64,000 bases of DNA from CAWCQC01 sp963819905. GTDB taxonomy: Bacteria; Actinomycetota; Thermoleophilia; Gaiellales; Gaiellaceae. This document shows positions 15,039 to 22,578 of the stretch, piece after piece (positions within the stretch are counted from its first letter, which is position 1; every line of letters begins with the position of its first letter). Made by a program: the position numbers and the translations under genes. Below the pieces are notes generated by a model, which worked only from the letters and a program-made list of their open reading frames with translations, was not told the DNA's origin and did no database searches. The stretch is from NCBI GenBank assembly GCA_963819905.1, contig CAWFXP010000009.1, forward strand, positions 744,001 to 808,000, in the 5' to 3' direction.

Positions 15039-17387
15039 TCATTCGTAGCGGCGGCCGGGACGGATCCGCACCAGGGTCAGCACGGCGACCGAGACCGCAA
15101 ACCCGAGCGCGACGAGGCCGAGCGCCTGGGCGTCCGGGAAGACGACGTCGAAGATGTCCTGCGCCAGGGGGACAGCCAGCGAGACCCAGAACGCAATGCC
15201 GAGCACCCCGCAGAGGCCGGCCACCCAGAGCGCGCGCCGGCGGTCGGTCGCCTCGAGCGCGAAGATCACGTAGAGGAACGCCATGACGAACGCCGCGAGC
15301 GCGACCGTCCGCGATCCCTCGAGGTCGATGCCGACCACCTCGAGCGCGAGCACGTAGGACAACGCCGTGCCGAGCGCGATCGCAAAGGCGGCCGGGATCG
15401 CGAAGCGAAACACCGAACGGGCGTACGACTGGAGCTGCCAGGGCCCCTCGCTCGGCGCGAGCGCGAGGACGAAGGTCGGGATACCGGTCAGGAAGAAGCC
15501 GGCCAGGGTGAGGTGGCGGGGCAGAAAGGGGTAGTCGATCGGCGCCAGGCCGAGGCCGAGGACGATGAACGCGCCGAAGAGGCACTTCGTCGTGAACAGC
15601 TTCGAGACGCGCTGCATGTTGCGGAGGATCTGCCTGCCCTCCGCGACCATGCGCGGCACCGCAGCAAAGTCGCCGCGGACGAGCACGAGGTCGGCGACGG
15701 TCCGCGCCATCTGGGCACCGGATCCCTGGGCGATGGCGACCCGTGAGGCCTTGAGGGCCGGGACGTCGTTCACCCCGTCGCCGATCATGCCGACGTAGCG
15801 CCCGTCGTCACGCAACGCCTCGATGATCCGCTTCTTGCCCTCGGGGGAGATTCGCCCGACGACGGCGGTTCCGCGGAGCAGCGCCTGGAGCTCCTCCTCG
15901 CCCGCCGGCAGGTCGGCGCCGTTCGCGGGCGTCCCGACGCCGGCGATGCCGGCGTCGTTTGCGATCGTGGCAACCGTGGACGGAGCGTCGCCGGACAGCA
16001 CCTTGAGCGCGATCTCCTGCTCCTGGAAGTAGGCGACCGTCTCCCGGGTATTGGGCCGCAGCTCCTCCGAGAGCGTCGCGAGGCCGAGAACGCGAAGGTC
16101 GCCGGGAACGCCGGCGGCGGGATCGATGCCGCTGAGGTCCTCGCTCGTGGAGGCGATCGCGACCACACGCCTCCCGGAAGCGGCCTCGGAGCCGGCCGCG
16201 TCCGCGACGCTGCCGAGCGGGAAGAGCTCGGGCGCGCCCAGCACGAGCCCGCCGTCGGCGAGCTCGACGGCGCTCCACTTCCAGCGCGACGAGAACGGGA
16301 TCGAGGCAGACGGGGTCTCGACCGGCGCGGGGAAGGCCTCGGCGAGCGCCTCGAGCGTCGAGTTGCGAACCTCGGAGCTCGCCGCGTAACGCCCGAACGC
16401 ATGCCGGAGCTCCTGCTCGTCGGCCGCGGCCGGGACGACCGAGACGACGCGCAGGCGAGGCTCCGTCAGCGTTCCCGTCTTGTCCGTGCAGACGACGTTC
16501 GCGGACGCGAGCGACTCGACGGCGTTGAGCTGCTGAACCAGCGCTCCGTGGCGGGACATCTTCAGCGCCCCGGTCACGTAGACGATGCTCGCGAGCAGGA
16601 TCAGGCCTTCGGGGATGAGGACGATCGCGCCTGCGACGACCGCGCTGAACCCGTCCTCGAAGGACGACCCCCGGAGCCACTCTGCGATCGACAGCGCCAG
16701 CACCAGCGGGACGCCGAGCGTCACCAGCGTCAGGATCAGCCGTCCGAGCCCCCGCTGGAAAGGCGACGTGGGATGCCGGAACGTCCGGGCCTGGCCGGTC
16801 AGCTGCTCCGCGTAACTGTCCTGGCCGACCGCCGTGACCTCGAAACGCCCCACGCCCTCGACGGCGAACGCGCCCGAGAGCACCTGGGCGCCCGGGGACT
16901 TGACGACCGGATCCGACTCGCCGGTGAGCATCGACTCGTCGAGCCGCAGGCCGTCGCTGGTCGCGAGCGTGCCGTCGGCGACCACCTGGTCACCCGGCTG
17001 GAGCGCGACGAGGTCGCCGACCACCACCTCGCCGGCCGCAATGGTGCGCTCCGTGCCGCCGCGGATCACGCGCGCCTCCGGTCGTACCAGCGCGGCAAGC
17101 CGGTCGAGCGCCCGCTTCGCCCGGATCTCCTGCACGGAGCCGATGACGACGTTCGCGATGACGACGCCCAGAAACAGCGCGTCCGCGGTCTGGCCGAGCG
17201 CGAGGGTCGCGATGCCGAGGACGCCGAGGAGGATGTTCGGGAGGGTGAACGTATTCCCGCGGACGATCGTCCAGTACGAGCGGCTCGTCGGCGGCTTGGG
17301 AGGCTTCCCCCGGGCGGCGAGGCGTCGCCGCGCCTCATCTTCGGTGAGGCCGCTGAGCTCCTCGGCCGGCGCGGTCTCGGTCGCCAC
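15039..17387 (-). CDS. P-type cation-transporting ATPase, CtpE-like
   Basis: 782 residues. Phosphorylation site D302 in CTDKTGTLTEP, actuator loop TGES at 155-158, hinge MIGDGVNDVPALK, and the M4 cation-binding motif IPEGL (259-262). PEGL in M4 is a hallmark of the mycobacterial CtpE/CtpF-like group, of which CtpE is reported to move Ca2+. There is no N-terminal heavy-metal domain. Ca2+ or another hard divalent cation is therefore the best guess. GTG at 17387. It is divergent from tilS, with 26 bp between start codons. Confidence 0.9.
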   Translation of the reverse strand: MATETAPAEELSGLTEDEARRRLAARGKPPKPPTSRSYWTIVRGNTFTLPNILLGVLGIATLALGQTADALFLGVVIANVVIGSVQEIRAKRALDRLAALVRPEARVIRGGTERTIAAGEVVVGDLVALQPGDQVVADGTLATSDGLRLDESMLTGESDPVVKSPGAQVLSGAFAVEGVGRFEVTAVGQDSYAEQLTGQARTFRHPTSPFQRGLGRLILTLVTLGVPLVLALSIAEWLRGSSFEDGFSAVVAGAIVLIPEGLILLASIVYVTGALKMSRHGALVQQLNAVESLASANVVCTDKTGTLTEPRLRVVSVVPAAADEQELRHAFGRYAASSEVRNSTLEALAEAFPAPVETPSASIPFSSRWKWSAVELADGGLVLGAPELFPLGSVADAAGSEAASGRRVVAIASTSEDLSGIDPAAGVPGDLRVLGLATLSEELRPNTRETVAYFQEQEIALKVLSGDAPSTVATIANDAGIAGVGTPANGADLPAGEEELQALLRGTAVVGRISPEGKKRIIEALRDDGRYVGMIGDGVNDVPALKASRVAIAQGSGAQMARTVADLVLVRGDFAAVPRMVAEGRQILRNMQRVSKLFTTKCLFGAFIVLGLGLAPIDYPFLPRHLTLAGFFLTGIPTFVLALAPSEGPWQLQSYARSVFRFAIPAAFAIALGTALSYVLALEVVGIDLEGSRTVALAAFVMAFLYVIFALEATDRRRALWVAGLCGVLGIAFWVSLAVPLAQDIFDVVFPDAQALGLVALGFAVSVAVLTLVRIRPGRRYE

Positions 17388-17401
17388 GGACGTTTCGATC
17401 C

Positions 17402-17407
17402 TACAAT
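17402..17407 (+). promoter_or_regulatory. -10 hexamer TACAAT of tilS
   Basis: A near-consensus TACAAT ends 6 nt before the tilS GTG (17414). Leaderless transcript inferred. Confidence 0.55.
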
Positions 17408-17413
17408 CGAGGC

Positions 17414-18430
17414 GTGAACACGGCGGCGATGCGAAGCCGCGTCGAGGAGCACGTGCGCCGGCACGGGCTGATCGAGCCGGGTGCGGCCGTGACGTGCCTC
17501 GTTTCGGGCGGCCCGGATTCGACGTGCCTGTGGCACGCGCTCGGCGTGCTCGGCTACCGGGTCTCGGCGATCCACGTGAACCACGGGCTGCGCGGCGCGG
17601 AATCCGAGGACGACGCCCGCTTCTGCGCCGAGCGCTTCGGCGCCGAGGTGGTCGACCACCCGGGACAGGGACTCTCGGAGGCGGCGCTCCGGGCTGCGCG
17701 CTACCGGGCGGGCGAGGGCAGGCTGCGGGCGACCGGGCACACCGCCTCCGATCAGGTCGAGACGATCCTCTACCGGCTGGTGGCGAGCGGCCGCCCGTCG
17801 GGCATTCGCGTACGGCGCGACGACGGCGTGGTCAGGCCACTCCTCACCGTGTGGAGTGACGAGACCGAGGCGTACTGCCGGGAAGAGGGGCTCGACTTCC
17901 GGCGGGATTCGTCGAACCCGGACACGAAGCGCGGCCTGATCCGGGACGAGATCCTGCCGCTTCTCCGCCGCCTGCATCCGGCAGCCGATCGCAACCTCTT
18001 GCAGGCCCTCGAGCAGCCGGGCGCTCTCCCGAAGCCGGTCGAGCGCGCGCTAGCCGAGCTGCTCTCGTCCCGCGACGGCTCGAAGCGGGTCGATCTCGGC
18101 GGTGGGCGGACGGCGATCCGCGAGTACGCGACGGTCTGGGTCGAGGGCTCGCCGAAGCGGCTCACCGGCTCCGTCCGGTGGGGACGGTGGTTGCTCGAGC
18201 CGCGCGCGGCCGGGCTCGTCGTCCGCAGCTGGCGACCCGGCGACCGGCTGGCCGGCGGCACGAAGGTGCAGGATCTCTTCGTCCGTGCCAAGATCCCCCG
18301 GTCGGAGCGAGACGCATGGCCGCTCGTCGTCAAGGGCGAGGACGTGGTACTGGTTCCCGGTGTGGCATCGGCGCCCGGGTACGAGGAGGCGGTCGTCGTA
18401 ACGGAGGGTGGAGTTGACGAGAGCGAGTGA
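17414..18430 (+). CDS. tilS: tRNA(Ile)-lysidine synthetase TilS
   Basis: 338 residues. PP-loop motif SGGPDSTCL at 31-39 binds ATP; the HVNHGLRG motif and GHTASDQVETILYRL are family-specific. The C-terminal domain contains RSWRPGDRLAGGTKVQDLFVRAKIPRSERDAWPLV, the tRNA-recognition part. It converts C34 of the AUA-reading tRNA-Ile to lysidine. The stop lies 22 nt inside hpt, and tilS-hpt-ftsH is a conserved bacterial gene order, so the identification is secure. Confidence 0.95.
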   Translation: MNTAAMRSRVEEHVRRHGLIEPGAAVTCLVSGGPDSTCLWHALGVLGYRVSAIHVNHGLRGAESEDDARFCAERFGAEVVDHPGQGLSEAALRAARYRAGEGRLRATGHTASDQVETILYRLVASGRPSGIRVRRDDGVVRPLLTVWSDETEAYCREEGLDFRRDSSNPDTKRGLIRDEILPLLRRLHPAADRNLLQALEQPGALPKPVERALAELLSSRDGSKRVDLGGGRTAIREYATVWVEGSPKRLTGSVRWGRWLLEPRAAGLVVRSWRPGDRLAGGTKVQDLFVRAKIPRSERDAWPLVVKGEDVVLVPGVASAPGYEEAVVVTEGGVDESE

Positions 18431-18986
18431 GCTGCACGCCGCGGTCGAGGAGGTGCTGGTCGACGAGCCCTCGCTCGAGCAGCGCGTTCTCGAGCTCGGC
18501 GCCGAGATCTCGGCCGACTACCAGGGTCGCGACCTGCTGCTCGTCGGCGTCCTCAAGGGCGCCGTCTTCTTCATCGCAGACCTGATGAGGGCGATCGACA
18601 TCCCGTGCGAGGTCGACTTCATGGCGATCTCGAGCTACGGCTCTGCGACCGACTCCTCCGGTGTGGTTCGCATCCTGAAGGACCTCGACCTGTCGATCGA
18701 GGGCCGGAACGTCCTCGTCGTCGAGGACATCGTCGACTCGGGCCTGACGCTCTCCTACCTCGTCCGCACGCTGCGCGCGCGGGCCCCGTCGTCGCTCGAG
18801 GTCTGCGCACTGCTCACGAAGCCCGCCCGCCGCCGCTCGAACGTCCACTGCCGGTACGTCGGCTTCGAGATCCCGCCGCGCTTCGTCGTCGGGTACGGCC
18901 TCGACTTCGCCGAGCGCTACCGCAACCTGCCGTACGTCGGCATCCTTCGGGACGAGCTCGCGGCCCAGGCCGAAGAGACGTACTAG
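18408..18986 (+). CDS. hpt: Hypoxanthine(-guanine) phosphoribosyltransferase
   Basis: 192 residues from GTG at 18408; TTG at 18414, better spaced from GGAGGGTGGAG, is an alternative. The PRPP-binding loop VLVVEDIVDSGLTL is complete, and DFMAISSYG and VGYGLDFAERYRNLPYVGIL are typical of Hpt. It salvages hypoxanthine and guanine to IMP and GMP. The overlap with tilS suggests translational coupling. Confidence 0.95.
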   Translation: MELTRASELHAAVEEVLVDEPSLEQRVLELGAEISADYQGRDLLLVGVLKGAVFFIADLMRAIDIPCEVDFMAISSYGSATDSSGVVRILKDLDLSIEGRNVLVVEDIVDSGLTLSYLVRTLRARAPSSLEVCALLTKPARRRSNVHCRYVGFEIPPRFVVGYGLDFAERYRNLPYVGILRDELAAQAEETY

Positions 18987-18994
18987 CGCGCGCA

Positions 18995-19012
18995 CCCGCG
19001 CTGTCGCGCGGG
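18995..19012. terminator. Hairpin between hpt and ftsH
   Basis: CCCGCGC (18995-19001) and GCGCGGG (19006-19012) form a perfect 7-bp stem with loop TGTC. There is no T-tract, so termination is uncertain; a TACCCT -10-like hexamer for ftsH follows at 19024-19029. Confidence 0.35.
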
Positions 19013-19055
19013 CATACCCCTGCTACCCTTCGAGCATCGCCGCGAGCGTGACTTC

Positions 19056-21011
19056 TTGAGCAGATTCTTCCGTAGCGCGCTTTTCCCGCTGATTGTCATC
19101 GTCCTGCTGGTCTATCTGGCCTCGCAGACGTTGCTGCCGCGCTCAGAGGACGCGCAGAAGGTCACGTACAGCGATCTCTACCTACGGGTGCAGAACGACC
19201 CCGAGACGATCAGCGCGGTGCTGTTCAAGCCCAAGGGGCAGGAGATACAAGCGGAGCTGACCAACGGCACGCAGGTCAAGGTCAACTACGCGAGCGATCA
19301 GGCGCAGATCCAGTTCCAGGAAGCGCTCGAGTCGAAGGACATCGAGTTCGACTCGAAGGGCGTCGGCGCCTCTGCCTGGTGGTCCGTCCTCACCTACCTC
19401 CTCCCGTTCCTCCTCTTCTTCGGCTTCTGGATCTTCCTGATGAACCAGGTCCAGGGTGGTGGTTCGAAGGTGATGAGTTTTGGGAAGTCGCGTGCGAAGC
19501 GGATGTCGCCGGATTCGCCGAAGGTGACGTTTCGGGATGTGGCTGGGGCGGATGAGGCGGTTGAGGAGTTGCATGAGATTAAGGAGTTTTTGGAGAATCC
19601 GAAGAAGTTTCAGGCGTTGGGGGCTCGGATTCCGAAGGGTGTGTTGTTGTATGGGCCGCCTGGGACGGGGAAGACGTTGTTGGCGCGGGCTGTGGCTGGT
19701 GAGGCTGGGGTTCCGTTTTTTTCGATTTCGGGTTCTGATTTTGTGGAGATGTTTGTGGGTGTGGGTGCGTCGCGTGTTCGGGATTTGTTTGAGCAGGCGA
19801 AGCAGGCGTCTCCTTGTATTGTGTTTATGGATGAGATTGATGCGGTTGGGCGGCATCGTGGGGCTGGTTTGGGTGGGGGGCATGATGAGCGTGAGCAGAC
19901 GTTGAATCAGTTGTTGGTGGAGATGGATGGGTTTGAGTTGAAGGATAATATTATTTTGATTGCGGCTACGAATCGTCCGGATATTTTGGATCCGGCGTTG
20001 TTGAGGCCGGGTCGGTTTGATCGTCAGATTGTGGTTGATCGTCCTGATCGGGGTGGTCGGCGGCGTATTTTGGAGGTGCATACGCGGGGGAAGCCGATTG
20101 CGGTGGAGATTGATTTGGATACGTTGGCTGCTGGGACGCCTGGGTTTACGGGTGCTGATTTGGCGAATTTGGTGAATGAGGCGGCGTTGTTGGCGGCGCG
20201 GCGTGGGAAGAAGACGATTGAGATGGTGGAGTTGGAGGAGGGGATCATGCGGGTGATTGCTGGTCCTGAGAAGCGGACGCGGTTGTTGTCTGAGCATGAG
20301 CGGAAGGTGACGGCGTATCACGAGATGGGTCATGCGTTGGTGGGTCATTATTTGCCGAATTGTGATCCTGTGCACAAGATCAGTGTGATTAGTCGTGGGC
20401 AGGCGTTGGGGTACACGATCTCGTTGCCTCGGGAGGACCGCTTCCTGCAAACACGATCCGCGCTGATGGACGGCCTCGCCATGACGCTGGGCGGTCGCGC
20501 GGCCGAGGAGCTCGTCTTCCACGAGATCACCACCGGCGCCGCGAACGACCTCGAGAAGGTCACCTCGACGGCGAAGCAGATGATCATGCGCTTCGGCATG
20601 TCGGAGAAGCTCGGGCCCCGGACGCTCGGGCGGAATCACGACCTGCCGTTCCTCGGCCGCGACATGGCGGCCGAGCCCGACTATTCCGACGAGGTCGCCC
20701 GTGAGATCGACGACGAGATCCGCCGCATCGTCGAAGAGGCACACGAGCGCGCGAAGCAGCTGCTGCTCGACCACATCGACGAGCTTCACGCCATCTCGAA
20801 GACGCTCATCGAGCGAGAGACGATCGACAAGGATCAGTTCGAGCGCCTGCTGGCCGGCGAGCCCGAGGAGTCGGTGTTCGCCGAGCCCGAGAAACCCGAG
20901 CCTGAGGCGCCGCCCGAGCCCGAACGGAAGCCGCGTGCTGAGCCGCAGCCCAGGCCGTTCCCGATCCCCGGCGCGACGATGCAGCCGCCCCCGCCCGAGG
21001 GCGCTGCCTAG
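19056..21011 (+). CDS. ftsH: ATP-dependent zinc metalloprotease FtsH
   Basis: 651 residues from TTG at 19056. Two N-terminal transmembrane helices (FPLIVIVLLVYLASQTLL and YLLPFLLFFGFWIFLM) flank a periplasmic-type domain. The AAA+ domain has Walker A GPPGTGKT (~199-206), VFMDEIDAVGRHR and second-region-of-homology arginines. The zinc protease site is HEMGH at 422-426. A proline/glutamate-rich C-tail follows. FtsH degrades membrane and some cytosolic proteins. Highly unusual: codons 133-396 use only G- or T-ending codons while the ends of the gene use the window's normal C/G-ending codons; see the separate feature. The protein itself shows no disruption. Confidence 0.97.
   Translation: MSRFFRSALFPLIVIVLLVYLASQTLLPRSEDAQKVTYSDLYLRVQNDPETISAVLFKPKGQEIQAELTNGTQVKVNYASDQAQIQFQEALESKDIEFDSKGVGASAWWSVLTYLLPFLLFFGFWIFLMNQVQGGGSKVMSFGKSRAKRMSPDSPKVTFRDVAGADEAVEELHEIKEFLENPKKFQALGARIPKGVLLYGPPGTGKTLLARAVAGEAGVPFFSISGSDFVEMFVGVGASRVRDLFEQAKQASPCIVFMDEIDAVGRHRGAGLGGGHDEREQTLNQLLVEMDGFELKDNIILIAATNRPDILDPALLRPGRFDRQIVVDRPDRGGRRRILEVHTRGKPIAVEIDLDTLAAGTPGFTGADLANLVNEAALLAARRGKKTIEMVELEEGIMRVIAGPEKRTRLLSEHERKVTAYHEMGHALVGHYLPNCDPVHKISVISRGQALGYTISLPREDRFLQTRSALMDGLAMTLGGRAAEELVFHEITTGAANDLEKVTSTAKQMIMRFGMSEKLGPRTLGRNHDLPFLGRDMAAEPDYSDEVAREIDDEIRRIVEEAHERAKQLLLDHIDELHAISKTLIERETIDKDQFERLLAGEPEESVFAEPEKPEPEAPPEPERKPRAEPQPRPFPIPGATMQPPPPEGAA
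19452..20432 (+). other. Intragenic codon-usage island in ftsH: only NNG/NNT codons
   Basis: Reading the ftsH frame from 19452 to 20243 I count 264 consecutive codons, none of which ends in A or C. Leucine is always TTG, isoleucine ATT, phenylalanine TTT, aspartate GAT, histidine CAT, lysine AAG. Immediately before (GTC at 19449) and after ~20433 (GAC CGC TTC CTG) usage is the C/G-ending style of the rest of the window. Between 20244 and 20432 the two styles mix. The 5' edge is abrupt and lies where the second membrane helix meets the AAA+ domain; the 3' edge is gradual, past the zinc motif. Confidence 0.95.
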
Positions 21012-21069
21012 TCCTTCGAGAAGTTCGGCGCGCCCGGCCTCTCGCCGGACCCGCTGATACGGCCGCTCG

Positions 21070-21252
21070 TCAGAGCAGGAACGCCGTGATGATCGAGAAC
21101 GCACCGATCATGATCGCGTAGGCCGAGACCAGGTAGGGCAGTATCGACGGCTGTTGCCAGACCAGCACGCCGATGAGGACCGAGACGATGCCCCAGATGA
21201 GGAAGCCCCAGCTCTGGTCCTCGAACGCGATCACGACGGGTCGTGCGAGCAC
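21070..21252 (-). CDS. Small two-helix membrane protein (DUF308/HdeD-like unit)
   Basis: 60 residues from GTG at 21252, preceded by GGGAGGAATC. Two transmembrane helices: GFLIWGIVSVLIGVLVW and LVSAYAIMIGAFSIITAFLL, joined by QQPSILPY. This resembles one repeat of the HdeD/DUF308 family, whose full members have six helices. A short oligomerising form is plausible. It lies between ftsH and folP on the opposite strand; function unknown. Confidence 0.65.
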   Translation of the reverse strand: MLARPVVIAFEDQSWGFLIWGIVSVLIGVLVWQQPSILPYLVSAYAIMIGAFSIITAFLL

Positions 21253-21317
21253 GATTCCTCCCTTCGACGGCGCTGTGTTCGACGCTCGCCGTGCGAGACC
21301 TGCGATGCGCTTCCGCG

Positions 21318-21323
21318 TACGAT
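21318..21323 (+). promoter_or_regulatory. -10 hexamer TACGAT of folP
   Basis: TACGAT lies 7 nt before the folP GTG at 21331, consistent with a promoter that restarts transcription after the minus-strand small gene. Confidence 0.45.
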
Positions 21324-21330
21324 TGCGCCC

Positions 21331-22158
21331 GTGACCGACCCCACCGGAGTTGCCGCCCTGCTGCCGCGGCCCAGCGTGCTGGGCATCGTCAACGTCACGC
21401 CGGACTCGTTCTCCGAGGGCGGGCGCTACGCGACGGCCGACGAGGCGGTCGCGCACGCCCGACGCCTTCGGGACGAGGGCGCCGCCGTCGTCGACGTGGG
21501 CGGCGAGTCGACGCGCCCCGGGTCTGCCGCCGTTTCGCTCGACGAGGAGCTTCGGCGCGTGGTGCCCGTGCTCGAGCGACTCCAGGGCGTACCCGTCTCG
21601 ATCGACACCTCGAAGGCGGAGGTCGCGAGGCAGGCGATCGGGCTCGGGGCAGTCATCGTCAACGACGTCACGGCTCTCCGAGGTGATCTGGACCTCGCAG
21701 CGACGGTTGCGGAGAGCGGCACGTGGCTCTGTCTGATGCACATGCTCGGCGAGCCGCGGACGATGCAGGACGATCCGTACTACGAGGACGTCGTTTCCGA
21801 GGTCGCAGCGTTTCTCGAGGAGCGACTCGCGTTCGCCGTGTCCGAAGGCATCTCCGAAGAGCGGGTCTGCCTCGACCCCGGGATCGGCTTCGGCAAGACG
21901 GTCGGGCACAACCTCGAGCTCGTGCGCGGGCTGCCGACGATCGCCGCCCTCGGCCGCCCGGTCGTCGTCGGCCTGTCGCGCAAGCGCTTCCTCGCCCGCA
22001 TCCTCGGCGACGAGCATTCGCTCACGGGCCCGCTCGGCGCGTCGCTCTCGATGGCCGTCCTGGCCTACGAGCGGGGAGCCTCGATCTTCCGCGTCCACGA
22101 CGTGCGCGAGCACGTGGAGGCGCTCGCCGCGGCGCAGGCGCTGGAGCGGGCGGCGTAG
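21331..22158 (+). CDS. folP: Dihydropteroate synthase
   Basis: 275 residues. VLGIVNVTPDSFSEGG (pterin-site loop 1), GESTRPGS (loop 2), SIDTSKAEVA, IVNDVTAL, MHMLGEPRTMQ, DPGIGFGKTVGHNLELVR and VGLSRKRFL cover all family blocks. It condenses 6-hydroxymethyl-dihydropterin pyrophosphate with p-aminobenzoate. GTG start supported by the -10. folB begins 1 nt after the stop. Confidence 0.96.
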   Translation: MTDPTGVAALLPRPSVLGIVNVTPDSFSEGGRYATADEAVAHARRLRDEGAAVVDVGGESTRPGSAAVSLDEELRRVVPVLERLQGVPVSIDTSKAEVARQAIGLGAVIVNDVTALRGDLDLAATVAESGTWLCLMHMLGEPRTMQDDPYYEDVVSEVAAFLEERLAFAVSEGISEERVCLDPGIGFGKTVGHNLELVRGLPTIAALGRPVVVGLSRKRFLARILGDEHSLTGPLGASLSMAVLAYERGASIFRVHDVREHVEALAAAQALERAA

Positions 22159-22159
22159 C

Positions 22160-22519
22160 GTGGAGGTGACGATCGAGATCTACGGGCTCGAGGTCTTCGC
22201 CTATCACGGCGTGCTGGCCGAGGAGCGTGAGAAGGGCCAGCCGTTCCTCTTCGACGTGACGCTCGTCGCTCACGATGCAGGCGTGCGGAGCGACAAGCTG
22301 AGCGACACCGTCGACTACACGGAAGTTGCCGAGTGCATCCGCGAGATCGCGACCGCGTCGCGCTTCAACCTGATCGAGGCGCTCGCTGCGGCGACGGCCG
22401 ACGAGCTCGTCTCCCGGTTCGACGCCTCTCGCGCCCGGGTGAGGGTCCGGAAACCCCATGTCCAGCTCGACGGGCCGGTCGAGTTCACTGCCGCAACTGT
22501 CGAGCGCTCGCGGCGGTAG
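22160..22519 (+). CDS. folB: Dihydroneopterin aldolase
   Basis: 119 residues, GTG start. Begins EVTIEIYGLEVFAYHGVLAEEREKGQPFLFDV, which holds the conserved YHGV..E..GQ pterin-site motif; TVDYTEV and LIEALA follow, then KPHVQLDGPVEF near the end. It cleaves 7,8-dihydroneopterin to the FolK substrate. Directly downstream of folP and co-transcribed. Confidence 0.94.
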   Translation: MEVTIEIYGLEVFAYHGVLAEEREKGQPFLFDVTLVAHDAGVRSDKLSDTVDYTEVAECIREIATASRFNLIEALAAATADELVSRFDASRARVRVRKPHVQLDGPVEFTAATVERSRR

Positions 22520-22578
22520 CGGTTAGGGGCCGCCTGCCTGGAGACTCGCGATGGGCCACGTTGCCCACGGCTCACGGC

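Noticed and set aside
19182..21104. A 640-residue open frame on the minus strand across ftsH
   Set aside because: It is a consequence of the G/T-only third positions: reverse codons then never start with T, so no stop can occur. Its translation is repetitive and low-complexity and unlike any protein.
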